From NCBI GenBank assembly GCA_002794785.1, contig NBBA01000016.1:434001-498000 (forward strand): a stretch of DNA of 64,000 nt, given 5' to 3'. The translations under genes and the position numbers were made by a program. The notes beneath the pieces are model-generated. The model searched no databases. It was given only the letters and a program-made list of their open reading frames with translations, and had not been told where the DNA came from. The number at the start of each line of letters is the position of its first letter. The stretch's first letter is position 1. Below, piece after piece: positions 46,301-58,800 of the stretch. Origin of the DNA: Coniferiporia sulphurascens (Eukaryota > Basidiomycota > Agaricomycetes > Hymenochaetales > Hymenochaetaceae).

Positions 46301-47596
46301 GATTACGTGCTTATACCTGCTTGGAAAGGAAATCGTGGATGCGGGAAGGGAGGAAAGAAAGAAAGAAAGAGAGGTAAGAGGGGACACAAGGTCGAAAGAA
46401 CGCAAGGGCCCACGCGTGCGCGGTAATTAAGGCCTCGCGCTGGAGCATGCTTAGGGTGTGTACGCTGCATCATATACAATGCGTGGAATGACTCGGAGCT
46501 GTGTTTCCAGAACTATCAAACCGTCCCAGATACGACGCTAATTGCAAATATCCCTTATTCGTGTACTTGCAGAGAGACGCACGCCAAGTGTAAGTTCGAA
46601 ATAAGTGGCGCAGTGTGGGGATGGTACTAGTAGGTTCCGGTGCGATCCTGGCCTGATAGAGATCTATCAGACGATCTCGGGGCTGTGTATCGTATATCCG
46701 TTTTGCATGCCTTCCGTCACGGTGCGGGCATGTGTGCGCGCGTGGTGGGTGTAGATGTATGACTTCGGCTAGAGGGAACGCGGAACGCACAAGTCGTGCG
46801 GGGACCTGACGGTAGGCCCGGCGGTGTTGAAGCCATGGCCCACGATGGCTCAACGTTTGTTTTCCCTCTAACTTAGTAACTTGAAGTCGCAGGGGGCAAT
46901 TCGGGCGAAAACGTGCACGATCGGCGTGAGCGATGCCGGTGCCGATACTGATGGCCGATCGGAACAATCCGAACGCGCGGAAATGCGTCCGGCACATTTT
47001 GCGTCGTCGAAATTTGAGACGGACCAACACTTGTCGCAAGTTGCGCAATAACGCCGCTTCCTGCCTGTCTTTTGTCTAATGGATGTTTATTGTTTCCGGT
47101 ATCATCGTCTGGCTTCCATTACCCTTCGGATTGCGCTTCTGAGTCGTACTCACAAGGAGTTTGTCGCGTACTCGTTCAACTTGGAGACAAGAACACGAAA
47201 CGACATAATTTAGAGAGCGAAGCCAAAACTTGCTCAAGCTATAACAAGGCCGGTGTATCTGAATCTGGACGAACCATTTACCTTTGCGATATGTATAACG
47301 AATCCGGGGTATGTTATCCGTCATCCAGGCCACTATTGTTGTTCGGAAGAGATAGAGTGCGATGCAAAAAGTGGTCGTCATCACTGGCGACAATCGGGGT
47401 ACCGCTTGTGCCATTCGTACAATTGATCATATCGTGGATACCACCAAAGCCAATCACGCTTGTCAAGTAGTATGTCACGTATTTGTTCACTTCTTCCCCG
47501 ACACTATAACTGACTGGTGCAGCACCCATTTAAGATCCGCAGATACAGCATTCGTGCGCTAACATTTGATCTAGAATTGAAGGTAAGGAAATACAA
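46301..47596. other. Intergenic, no supported gene
   Basis: Promoter side of gene B and spacer. A 192-codon minus-strand frame (46470-47048) is Arg/His-rich without domain features and was judged spurious. Confidence 0.45.
46353..46372. repeat. GAAA microsatellite upstream of gene B
   Basis: About five GAAA units in the promoter of membrane gene B, some 50 bases from its ATG. Confidence 0.65.
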
Positions 47597-48055
47597 TCAG
47601 GTCTCAAACAGACAGAGAATAAAAGGCGAGTCTGTTTTATAAAACTTACGTTGTTTGAAGATTTTCGCGTGTTTACAATCAACTGTCACTGGCAAGCTAT
47701 CGTCACTATCGTCTTTGTTCATCAAAGCCTGCGTGGTAAACGGTGGACTGCAAGTACAGCCGAATCCCTTGATTTGAATCTCCCTCAATTTGCATAACCT
47801 CGTGTTTTGCATAGGATTTTGTGTCCACCAGGTCATCCGATATAACAGGGACAGGCTCGTCAAATCACATAACCCCGTGAATTGCATATGAATATCCTTC
47901 CACCAATCTCCATCTAAATCGAGGGGTTCGACTGTACATTCGTGTGATCGTGGGCTTCCGAAGAGTATGTCGCATTCGCTTTCAACATTGGAAGCGAAAT
48001 CAGGTGCGCGGAATATGTTGCCGCGCGACTTCATCTTTTCCCGAGTACATTGCAA
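47597..48055 (-). pseudogene. LRR-like gene fragment with a 25-residue tandem repeat
   Basis: An open minus-strand frame contains two adjacent 25-residue units starting DWWKDIHMQFTGLCDLTSLSL and TWWTQNPMQNTRLCKLREIQI. The matching DNA units are 75 bases apart and alike. The LCxLxxLxL pattern and a preceding VEPLDLDGDWW look like leucine-rich repeats of the F-box/LRR proteins abundant in Agaricomycetes. No F-box or start was found, so a relic is more likely than a gene. Confidence 0.3.
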
Positions 48056-48065
48056 GGAAATCGAC

Positions 48066-50903
48066 TCACTCTGGACTCCCTTCCTGTAATTGGCTCGATC
48101 TCCCAGGGATGTCCTCCTCGTACCTCCGACTATACTCGGGGCCTATACCTGAAGCTCTACTTGTCGCACTCGAACCTAGATTAGGACTAAAGTCCATTGG
48201 CGATGTGACTATGGCAGACCCTTGTGCCGATTCTAGGGTTTTATAAGCGAAGACGTCGCTTGTGTCTTGTTCGCCTGGCTCCCCGGAAAGAAAAGCCCTA
48301 CTCTCGTCGGGATCGGTGTCGCCACATATCGGAGTACATGGCTCCCTAAACAACCCGACGTCTTGACTTCCTGCCGGGATGGTCGTTCGTTTTTCTTGCG
48401 TGCGAGTGTCTACCATCATCTGAAAGGCTGTCTTAATCCTCGTCTCCCATGGGTCCGCCGGCGTAGCGACGTTACGCCTGAGTTTGTGCTGCATTTCCGC
48501 TTCCGTGCCTGCCCCAAGGGCCCGCTCGATATTGCCGGGTGCCTGCTCCACATCACCTGTAGTTTCTGCAGACATACGGGCTCTTCGTCGACGAAACGTC
48601 CCCAAACCCGTCCCGCAGGTGATGAGTTGTGAAACAACAGGGCACACCAGACGTGTAAAAGCTGGTCGCACTATCCGGGAGACAACTCGGCGCGCCGGCC
48701 TCCACATCAGGCGCATATCGATTCCGATCCTATATGGAAAATTAGGCTGCTTCCGGTCGTATACGTACAGGCATACGAGCGCGAAAAGTACAACTGCGTG
48801 CACGGCAGTGAAGACAGCCGTCAGGGCCGAGGTGACGATGTGCTGGAGCGCCTCGCATTGAGCCATGTACAGTATAGTCAACACAACATTCAGGTCGGAA
48901 TGGGCGCAGAGGGGAAAAGGTCAAGATTAAGAGGGGGACGACAGTCAGCGAGGGTATACGTTTTCGTGCACATTTAAGGGAGCGGAGGTGGACACCTACC
49001 TGCGAGGACGAGAATGCAAAGAGACACAGTCCGACAGAGAACGCGACAGACGCAACGATGAGCGAAATCGTCGGCCCGCGGATGAGACACAACGCTGCCC
49101 ACCTCGGCAGCTGGTGGATCAGCGTCAATCTGTTGTGTGAACATATCAGTTGCCTTCCTGATTTGACGGATCAAAACGAAGAGAGCTTTGCAGGAGGCGG
49201 TGCGGACCTGCGAGGCGACAGCAAAGAATTTGAACTCACCTGGGAGTCTGACACCATGTGAGCCCGAGAAGACTGTTGACAGCGGATGCGGTACTGAATA
49301 CGAGCGCGACGAACCAGAGCGCGTTGACTGAGATTGCGAGTGTCGCCTGCGGATCTTCAACGTATGCATACGAGAGCTGTAGTGTCGTTGCTGTGACGGC
49401 TGAGAAGAAGGTCGCGACTGTTGTCATGGTGAGGTACCTTGCGCTGGCTGTTTGCTGCGCTGCGAGAATGGTAGGAATGCCTTCAATTAGGAGGAAACGA
49501 TGAATTGTGAGATGCTTGGGTGGTATCAGACGGCCAAAATTCTGCTCACCCAAGTCTATGAATTCCGTCAGGCCGTGGACAACGTTATCCATTTGCTCGC
49601 TCAAGGACGGAAGTGTCGAGACTAGGCCTAGACATAAACTACGTTCCCTCACAGCCTCTGGCATTAGGAAACTATCTGAACAACAGGTTTGTTAGCTCGA
49701 ACATGAAAGGATCTGGCGCTATCCGACTTACTGTCGTACACGTGCATCTCTTTCTGAGAGACAGTAACAGTCAAGTAACGGAACGAAAGGACAACAAATG
49801 GCGATATTCACAAATATACAGAACTCCAGCTCGCTGAGCGGCGCAACGTACGCCTTCTTGTAAAATTTATCTTCAAACGTCAAAAGCGCATTGTAGGAGT
49901 CTGTGGCTGCTCTCGAATACGCAGAAAGCGAAGGATATATAGTATCAAGGCGAAGGTTCTCCACTGTCGTTCTTTGCCATGAGCCTTCATGGAAGAACCT
50001 TTGCGGTCACGAACGCGTAAGTGGACTCTGAACTTACTGAAAGATGGAAACTCGAGCGCGTCGACAATACTCTTTACGTATAGTCTGTGTTCATTGACAC
50101 TCTTTCTGAGCATGGAAAGCGCACTCATCACCTGCCTGCCTCCGCCGACAAAGCCGAACTTGTGCTCGAACTCTTGGATCTGCGTAGTAGACAAGCGGGG
50201 GTAGGTGCAGTTTGAGGTCATTTTTATGTGACCACCCTTTTGGCAACGCGAAAGGGGACTTTGCACGTACCTTTTTCTCCATGTTCTCGCTGGCCCTAGG
50301 TGCACGCGTAAGCTTTCTTAAATACGAGCAGGAGAGTCCTTCCTCAAAGCCTACTTCTTGTAAACACCAAACTTGTGCAATACTTGCGGGAACGTACGCG
50401 CACGAGGTAAGTCCTTGGTGCTTTCACTGAGAAGCGACAATCGCAAACGACTCACCAGACTTGATGCCATCATGCGTCGGCACGCTGTCAAGGACAGGTC
50501 CTCTGTTACCTGTAAGATAAGAGACAGACAACTCGACAATCATGTCCAATCTGCGAATTATGATGGTCCTGCTTACTTGGACTTGGCACCGACTTCCGGA
50601 CTAGCAATCGTGGAGTTATGCATGGCCACATGATTAGCAAAACCATTGACAAGATCCAGGAACCACAGACTATATTGCGTCTTAACTTACGATCACCAAC
50701 AGGGTTTTCGAGCTCGCCAACCAGCTTAGGCAAAATACGATACAACATCACAAGGAACTCGCGCTCCTTATGCGTCAGGTCCGACTGTTCGCAATCTCTG
50801 AGTCCCCCTGTGTTCGTCTCAGCTTCGGGCCAAGGAGAAGTGCTAAAGAAGGAGAACACATACCCGATTCTGATCCGCCCTGCAATTCTTCCGCTTCACT
50901 CAT
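48066..50903 (-). CDS. Multi-pass membrane protein, tandem family member C
   Basis: Closest in plan to member B. ATG at 50903 (MSEAEELQGGSES) is followed by DLTHKEREFLVMLYRILPKL, then IQEFEHKFGFVGGGRQVMSA, then LSEQMDNVVHGLTEFIDLGE. The membrane block follows: TVATFFSAVTATTLQLSYAY, NALWFVALVFSTASAVNSLL, LPRWAALCLIRGPTISL, a segment ending VGLCLFAFSSSQ, and TAVFTAVHAVVLFALVCLYV. The cytosolic tail is basic at first, then acidic and Ser-rich, ending at TGA 48066 with no WD40 repeats. Near-identical membrane segments and diverged tails suggest the membrane module is under constraint while the tail evolves quickly. Function is unknown. Confidence 0.75.
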
Positions 50904-52984
50904 GGTGTCACTGCACGTTCAAAGGAAAATAGGTCGAGATTGAGGCGAGCGCGTGTATGTGTGAGATGCAGAAGGGGGAGAACTGGGATCCAAAAACATT
51001 GGAAGATCCTGAATTCTGGGCGCGAGGCTGTGCCGTTGTATCCATCCATGTATATCACGGGGCTATGCTGTCTGCCAAAGCTAGGCGCTCGCGACTTCGA
51101 TCCGACACCACCGCGCTGATGCTAAATCGCGAGTTTCCGGGGGATTCGAAAAGACGCGCTGTGCATTGACACTTAGGAGTGTCGTTATCACGCGCTTACC
51201 TGTGTAGGGCAGTGCTACTTGCCTTACTTGCGTGTTTGTTCCCAGTGCAACTTTTCTGTAAGGGAGTTACATGGGCAGGGTCTATATAGGTCTTGATGTA
51301 AGGCATCTCTTAGCCTACACCCACGTCGCTCTCTCGGAAACTTATAGAACTGGTTCAACTGAGGTCAGCGTAAACCCCTAGAGGTCTTACATTTTTCGTA
51401 AAAACAATATACTTCTTCAGGGCTGGATGTCCGTGAAACTATGTATCGCATCTCACGCAAATGCTGCGCTTTATGAGAAGACATCCAGGTACAAGTTACA
51501 GATGATTGTTGAGTTGGTGAGTGGGTATGAAATAGTATGCTACGACAAATATTATTGCACTGTCTTAAAGTTTGCACAGGTTAGACCATGATTGGTGCTA
51601 TGCCGTCTGCTGATCCGGCAGGTCAACCGGCAACCGGCAACCTGTTTTCGTGCATCGTATTTGTTGGTTTTGAAACGCCTTCAAAGCAGTGGATACTGGC
51701 AAAAGCGAAACCCTTAATCGTTAGACGAGAAGTCATACGCGCCACGCTTCTTAAACTTAAACGTAAAGCTATTAACCCGGACTACGCTGATGTTTTAATT
51801 GATCACGATGCCATTGACGCTCTACTAACTGTCGACGTCACCCCCGTTTCTAATTCGATTTAGCGTCAAGGCGAAGATTCCTGGCCCGGTACCTTTCTCA
51901 GATTGACTTAATAGTGACTTTCTAGGTTACATCCACCTGTAGGTATACTATCAAATGTTACAAAACTTGAATCACAATACTGTCTAGTCCTCAAGTTGTC
52001 AGCATATAGGCAACATTTGCAAAGTTAATGTAATGCAATGTGCTACACATCAGATTGTATTGGTGTGACAGCTTGTAGTAAGCTTATGCTTTTCCAGTGA
52101 AGCAAGCCCCGTCCATCATTGTCTATAGGGGGGAGAATGATTAGATCAATAGGGTGTTGGTATTGTACCAAGAATAATCCGGAAGTCTCCTTGTTATATG
52201 AAAATGATATATGATCGATGACAATAGTGAACATCCTCTTGTATCGTTATGTTCAAGCAAGCGGCTTGAGAAATCGAAGGTAAGTAGAAAGGAAATACAT
52301 TGGAATGGTTTTCAGCTATTTGAAGACAGATTATGATCCGTGCAGAATAAAAAAGAGAGGTGACTTCTGCGCCGTAGATGATGGAGGGTCAAGTTATTGT
52401 TAATGGCAGCATTTACAGTGTCGACGCCATCATGTTCCCCTTCTCGGGGTCGGCAATAAGGCGTGCAATACCTTCCGAAAGTCCACTGACGCCAACTTAA
52501 GATCGCTAGCCTCCTCCCTCCCCACTGCTTCTCGAGTTTTTCAATTGTACAGGCACAACGGGGGCTCGGCATTTTTGGGGTTTGGGATTTTGGTGCGGCA
52601 GAATGGTTGGAATGGTATTATTATTACAAAGGTCTTCAGCCACATTTCGATCATAAACATCGGGTTTCCGTTCGTACTAGTACAAAGACTTCGTTCGATC
52701 CTCGCATCCGACTTCGCATCAATGGTCAAAAATAACATCCTCCCCCTTCTTCCTGCCGGTCTTCGCAATGTCCTGTCCCGGTCATCATGGCCTATCCCCG
52801 TTCCCACTCACCAGGCGCACGACTCGGAGCATCATCGCTAGTTTTATGATTTAACCCCTCAAATCTAAGGGATGTATCGGAACATCGGGGCCTTCACACG
52901 TCGTCCGAGGCAGAAAAAACATATGCATATATGGAATGGGGCACGGAAAGCGGATAGAGAGAGAAAAAAGAAGAGTGTCGTTAG
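50904..52984. other. Long intergenic region with a Helitron relic
   Basis: About 2.1 kb between the start of membrane gene C and the stop of the MFS gene. Apart from the Helitron-like fragment (51588-51863) I see only short frames without domains and AT-rich sequence. Confidence 0.5.
51588..51863 (+). mobile_element. Helitron-type transposon fragment (DUF6570-like)
   Basis: A short open frame contains PLIVRREVIRATLLKLKRKA followed by INPDYADVLIDHDAIDALL. This matches the pattern of the DUF6570 module found beside Helitron Rep/helicase proteins in basidiomycetes (P-L-x-V-R-R, then L-K-x-N-P-x-Y-x-D-V-x-I-D). The rest of the transposase and the ends are missing, so this is a dead remnant. Confidence 0.5.
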
Positions 52985-55690
52985 TCAGTGACCCCACACT
53001 CGCGGTATAAAAACGTCGTCCTATAGGCAGGACGGAGAAGACACGAGGGTGTCGAGGAAATTGAAGGAGAGGAGGAAGGGAAGTGGTAACGCGTACCTTG
53101 TCCGCGAACTCGGACGTGTCGACCCTTGCCTCGGGCTTCGGGTACCCGTACATACGATCGCGCCGGCGGTTGTCCCAGCGGTATGATAACTAAGACAATG
53201 GGGAATTTAACATTACCCCACCGCTTAACTGACGGCTGTCCGCTTACCGAGAGGATTAGGGCACACGCCGCAGCGAGGAATTCGAGCGCGCAAGTAACTA
53301 CAAAAAGTAAGGTGAGGGTTATCCTTAGTCCTTCCGGAAACGTCCGCGAGATTCGGACGGACGTACTGGCGAAGCCTTTGCTGCAAGGCGAAATAAAATA
53401 AAGGCGAATAGATCGCGTCAGAGTCGGGTTCATTTAACATATGACAGATGGAAAATTGAACGTACATGTATCGTGGACCCTCTGTTGATGGGTATATGTG
53501 TGAGCCAAGGATGCTCCCGCACTGCCCAATTGCCATGAACATCGGGATGCCTGCTGAGCGCTTGGACTCGGAGCCGAGGTTGTGTGCAACTGTGAGCAGA
53601 CGATACGCAGAATACGAAGAAACACATGTTAGGAGTTGTCTCCCACGAGAAAAACCAGAGCAGTCAGAAGACGAATAGGGGGGATAAACTTACACCACGC
53701 AATCGTGAGTCCGATAGTCGTGTACGTCCCGCTGGTAATGCAGAACACTGCAAAATAGCGCACATGTTCGTTCGTCTGTACGAATAAGAGAAGCCTATCA
53801 GAATGAAGGGAGAACACAAGCCAATTAACGTCCGCTTCCTCAAGTAGTTTTGCTTGGCACGGCCCGAGGTATTCCGTAAACCCGGCCACTAGTTAGCATC
53901 TCGGGAGGATTCTGCCCGAACTTACAGATAGCCGATAGCTCCCACTACACTTGACCCAGCCATAAGGATTCCGCGACTCTGTAAGCGGTCGGATGCGTAC
54001 GACGTGAGCGTGAGCACGACTGCGGCGACTGCGTATGGAGGCACGGTGAGGAGCTGGGCGATTGCGTTCGCTTTTGCATTACAAAAACGTCAGTGTCAAG
54101 TCGGGTGAAATGGGAATCAAGGAAATGCACTCACTGAATCCAAAGGTCGTGATGATAGTTGGTAAAAACGCGGAGATGGATGCGAGTGCACAGTTGACGC
54201 CGAAATATATTACCCCACCGGTGTATACCTGTCAGTATAACTACTTGAGTACAGAGATCGGTTAATGTGTATCGTTCAGCGTACCCTCCAGTCCATGAGT
54301 GCGGCCCAAACATGGGCTAGCAGAAAGCAAGTTCAATATGCGTTAGTTATTTTCCTTCCATACTGAGCTTGGCCGGTTGTAAAAACAAGGGACTCACCTT
54401 TATTGAGACCAAGTCCAACGTCGCCACTAATTGCGCGGTTCATTCGCGCGATTGCGATCTTGCGCTCGTCTTCGTTGAGGAAGCTGGTCATCTCGGGCCG
54501 GTCGGGGAGGAACGTGAGCGCGATAATACCCATGAGAACAGCCGGAATGCCCTTCCATCCAAAAGATAATGTTAGATTTCCATGTTATTATATTGAGGGA
54601 GAACGTTTCGAATATTGGTGTCAATATCGTCAGTTTTCAGTACAGAGAAAGAAGAAAAGCAAAAAGGATGGCGAAGAGGACGCACCTCGACGATGAACAG
54701 GAGACGCCAATCCGCAACGGTTGCGTCGTGGACGTGTTGGATCCCGAACGCGATGACCCCGCCAAAGGCACCTGCGACTGCGGCAAAGCCGAACCAATAC
54801 GCCATGCGCAGGCCCATCTCGTGCTTCGTGTAGAAGTACGCTGGACGAAAAAGGACGTCAGCACAAATAACTCACTTTGTCAGGAAGAAGAAGGTCGCAC
54901 AAAGGTAGAGCGGGATCCCGGGACCGAAGCCAGCCTCGAAGACGCCCAGACCGATGCGCGTGACCATCAGACCTGCGAAGTTGAACCCCGTCGACTGCAA
55001 GCATGGTGTGATTACTCCAACTCTGATTTCAATAACTTAGATACTCAGTAGACTAACCATGAGCGTCGAACATATGCCCCAACCGAGTGCAGCCGCACCG
55101 AGCCAGAGACGCGGAGGGAACAGCTTCGACGCGACAGACGCGGGGACCTGGCATAATATCTGTAGCGCGAACCGACGTTTAGCTCTTTTTAATCGAGTGA
55201 CGAGTGAAAATTGTAAGCGACGCACATAGGAGAAGAAGAACGCAGAGTTGACCCAGTCGAACAGGGTGCCCGTAGGGTCTCCGTGTAGCGTGTCGGCCGG
55301 CAAGCCTTGCAGACGCGCGTTCCCTAGGTTCGAGCGGTCCAAGACTTTTTTTGCGTTTAGTCCCGTTCATTTCGTTGAAACGAAAACCGAGAAGCACGTA
55401 GGATGATCGTCAGCACAGCTAGATCTTCTAGCGGAATGACGAGCCCACTCACAAGCGAACAAGTACATCATGCACGAAATCGGTAGGATGCGCCAGTCGA
55501 GCTTCCTCACTAGCCTGCGCTCCTCCTCCGACACTTCAGGCTCACCAGGTGTTGCGCCGCCACCACCCTCGCCGCCCTCTTCGAACTTCTCCGAGTCAGA
55601 GTCCTTGTTCACTCTCTCTACGACGACGTTGTCCAGGACCTTCAAGTTTCCCAGCTGCTGAGAGCTGCCGACGTTTTTTTCCGAGTCCAT
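52985..55690 (-). CDS. MFS transporter, DAL5/allantoate-permease-like (anion:cation symporter family)
   Basis: About twelve exons can be joined. ATG at 55690 opens an acidic cytosolic N-terminus. Then come RLVRKLDWRILPISCMMYLFA, LDRSNLGNARLQGLPADTLH, a segment ending SYILCQVPASVASKLFPPRL, GLMVTRIGLGVFEAGFGPGI with the family RxGLGVFEAG motif, ADWRLLFIVEGIPAV, ALMDWRVYTGGVIYFGVNCA, NLGSESKRSAGIPMFMAIGQ, and a C-terminal NRRRDRMYGYPKPEARVDTS. This is the pattern of fungal DAL5/TNA1-type proton symporters, which import small organic anions such as allantoate, nicotinate or pantothenate. Substrate cannot be decided from sequence. The stop at 52985 depends on a last small exon after TSEFADK. Confidence 0.85.
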
Positions 55691-56729
55691 TGCTGGTAAG
55701 TACGAGCGCTGCGATTCAAGTCACCAATTCCGGGACCCGTTTAATGGTATTTAAGAAGGGTGATAAGCAGGCTGAGAAGTATCTAACGGGAAGATCAGGC
55801 TAAACCGTATTCCGTGTCCACCATTCCGAGGACACTTCCCCGGCATGTTTGCAAGCGAATACGAGCGGCCAGGCTACCCCACATGACGTGCGAGTTTGTA
55901 CACGCTAGCAGCGCGAACCAAGTGGGAACTGAATAGGAAGGAAATGAGAACTGATGGGAAATGGAGAACACCGGTACTATATACAATGCTTACGTACATA
56001 TCTAGCTTGAGGAAGTAGTGCGGCGGAACTTGGCAGTAATCCCCTTAAAGTTCCAGATAAACGCTGCAGAGATACTCGAGCGAATCAAAAAATTAGAACT
56101 TGAATTGTACATAGTGCTCGGAAGGAAGGAATAAGTTCAACTTCTAGTAAAGACCCGCAAAAATCTGGGGGAGTCGTCGATCGTGTCGATCTCGGACTGA
56201 CGCCGATCCTCTTCGAACAGAACAGTCTAACTAAATATCAGTGCCACGGTCGGGCTGGTATTTCTTTCAGCTAGACAGGAAGGGGGCATATGCATATTGC
56301 CTACAGGGCAGCGCGCACATGAGTGAAACAAAGGTCCGTGTGTACGAGCAAGCGGAGGCGCGGAAGAGAGGGGGGTGTAAGGAGAGAGGGGTGAGAGTGC
56401 GCATAAAAGGGTCGTGAGAAGAGGAAAGGCGAGGGATGCAGGGATAGATAGCGACTCGGACGTGCGAGTGAGTGCGATCAGAAGATGAATAGAGGGCAAA
56501 TCACAGAATACCAAATCCAAAGGAGGAACGACAATGTGAGCAGACAATGTCGACAGAGGGTGAGAGACACAAAGAAAGAAAGAACAGTAAAAAAGCGTAC
56601 AAAAAGACCAACCATCACAACTTCCAATCACCTGGCACAAACTACAACATCGCGCCCCGCCTACGCTCAATTAAGGCAAAATAAAGGTGTTTCCGAACGC
56701 CGACGTGTCACCACACCACACGATCCTCT
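55691..56729. other. MFS promoter and spacer, no supported gene
   Basis: About 1.04 kb. The plus-strand frame that covers part of it (56485-57198) is judged an antisense shadow of the small RGG gene. The purine-rich stretch 56330-56420 reads as low complexity. Confidence 0.45.
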
Positions 56730-57244
56730 CTATGCGGTTTTAGCGGCCAGAATACCACGACTTCGTTCACGCCTGCGCCATCCGCCGCGGTCACTACCCT
56801 GCCCGGGCGTACCACCACGACGGTTGCGCGGCGGAGGGCGCTTACCACGCTCCCCCTTTGTTTCGATGATGATACGCCATTGTGTCTCCTGTCTGACATC
56901 CACGCGAATGCCTCCCTCTCCACCCTGCGAGGTCGGCAGCGACGCAATGATCGCACGTTTTGCAGACTCAAGCTCCTCGTACTCGACGGTTGGTGGCGCG
57001 CACAGGAGTCCCGCGCTCCCAAGCTGGTCTATGTATTTCACAGTATTACATGCCGCAAGCGCGAATTTGCGGATATGCAGAGGCAGTGAGGCAGATTTAG
57101 CAACAGCGGAGGAGTTTGACTATGAGACTGACTTGGAACACTTTGGTGAGCGAACTGCTTGCAGGAGTGAAGTTGGACATGTACTTTGCTGCGATTGACA
57201 CTACCATTTGATGTGAAGGAAGTCCCTGCAAAGAAATTCGACAT
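56730..57244 (-). CDS. Small hypothetical protein with Arg/Gly-rich tail
   Basis: I do not recognise it. Two exons give about 150 residues: ATG at 57244 (MSNFFAGTSFTSNGSVNRSK), a probable intron of about 65 nt beginning GTACAT and ending CTCATAG, then SNSSAVAKSASLPLHIRKFA, LAACNTVKYIDQLGSAGLLC, and EYEELESAKRAIIASLPTSQ. A tail rich in Arg, Gly and Pro (PPPRNRRGGTPGQGSDRGGW) follows before the stop. The middle looks like a small helical domain, and the tail resembles an RNA-binding RGG region. A rival frame upstream (57097-57567) exists, so the first exon is uncertain. Confidence 0.4.
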
Positions 57245-58009
57245 GAGTAAGAAGCAAGGAGAGCATTCAAGTCGGTGTGGTTTGGGGACGATTCAGACGG
57301 AGTCGGAGTACTAGTGTGAACGTAAAGAATAATAACACGCAAGCGGACCGAACTATCCGCTCGGCACAACAAGCCGAAGCCTGAACGTAATAAATAACAC
57401 ACAGAAAACAAAATCACGTGCCCAACGATTCCAAAGAAGGGCATCTCGATCAAACAACATGTAAAACAAATGACGGACCATACTACAGTCGAAAGCGTCA
57501 AGAACCCGCACCTCGGTAAGTTCCGAAACGACCAAAAATTGTAACTGTATCTAGTCCACGAATACATCCTATATACCTATGAAACTTAGTGAAATGGATA
57601 GCAATAAAGTTCCTTTATATATCTTGTTGATTTAAATCCTAGAATTTGGGGGAGTGAAAACTTTCCTTGGAAAATTTGACACAAAATATTAAATTATTTA
57701 AAAATTATTTAATTTAATTATTTAATTACCCATATACGGAAGGTTACATAAGTTTAGCGCCCACTTAGCATCCAGCGGCTGTTTCCGGATATTGATTTGA
57801 TGGTTCCCTTACTCTTAGCAAAAACGTCAGAGTCCATAGGCTGCTTAGCTGACTTCTCTTAGGCAATCTTGCTTGTGCACAGCTGCAGGATTGTTAAGAG
57901 CAGGCACTTATAGTATGCCAGCAAGTCTCTCAATTATTTTTAGAATTTATTATTATTTATTTTTCTCAAAAAATTTGACACATTTGGTCTATTTTTAGAA
58001 AATATCTGA

Positions 58010-58029
58010 AAACGCGAGATCTCGCGTTT
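58010..58029. repeat. Perfect 20-bp palindrome
   Basis: AAACGCGAGATCTCGCGTTT equals its own reverse complement. In copy A the equivalent place has ATGCGCGT...ACGCGCAT, another inverted pair. Confidence 0.75.
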
Positions 58030-58773
58030 CTTGGTTACTTTTCGGTTTAAAATTTCAATTTCAGCCACCAATTCGGTATTTCCCGGGCCCGGCAGAGGCG
58101 CGGCTTTATCACGCTTTCGACTGTACTGTCACGGTATGACCCTTGTTGCAAACTCTCATTATTTTGCTCCTGCTGCCGTTCAAACATATTTTTTTCTCTT
58201 CATATTTCTCACATGAGCACTAGGCCTACTTACACGCCTCATGTAGAAATTTCGAGGTTTATTGCATTGGCACAAATGTTTGGAGAAGAGGTGCCCCCAC
58301 TTGCAAAGTTTCTGTCACGGAATGTTACGATAATATTTAGACTCCGTTTAAAAAAGATTTTTATTATATAGGATTCGGCACAGGCTTGGCGCAATTTCGC
58401 CTGTAGGCACCAGTCCTAATCGGAGTTTAAAAATAGGATCGCATTTCGTCTCTCTTTTGTCACTTTTTGAAAAGAATGCATCCTAGTAAATATTTACGAT
58501 ACATATTTTCCCTGTAATTAGCTTGGCATATACTGATAGGACTCATAGTATATGTTAATTTAAATGTCGTAGCAAGAGTGCGGGAATATTATGCGAGCCG
58601 AGAGACCTGAAGGAGTGTTGACCATGGCCAAACCCACCGTTTTGCCTGCAGACTCACAACATGGCATTATTTCGCGAAAAAAACTTCACGATTATAAAAA
58701 TGCGCTAATGTACACTCATCTTAAGATTTTCTGACTCTTGTTATGAGTTGCAGAGGCTAGGAATTGAAAGTGG

Positions 58774-58800
58774 CCCCTGTTGCAAACTTTGCAACAGGGG
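58774..58800. repeat. Perfect 13-bp stem hairpin at the end of repeat copy B
   Basis: CCCCTGTTGCAAA, one unpaired C, then TTTGCAACAGGGG. It marks the right edge of homology with copy A, which has a decayed version. Confidence 0.75.

Noticed and set aside
46230..46372. CRISPR-like or other functional repeat array
   Set aside because: Only a heptamer x3 and a GAAA microsatellite; no spacer structure.
46470..47048. 192-codon minus-strand open frame
   Set aside because: Arg/His-rich with no recognisable motif; sits in the promoter of gene B.
56485..57198. 237-codon plus-strand open frame
   Set aside because: Low-complexity and opposite to the more protein-like minus-strand frame at 56730-57041.
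57097..57567. 156-codon minus-strand frame with hydrophobic stretches
   Set aside because: Cannot be spliced in phase to the better-supported downstream exon; composition is not convincing.
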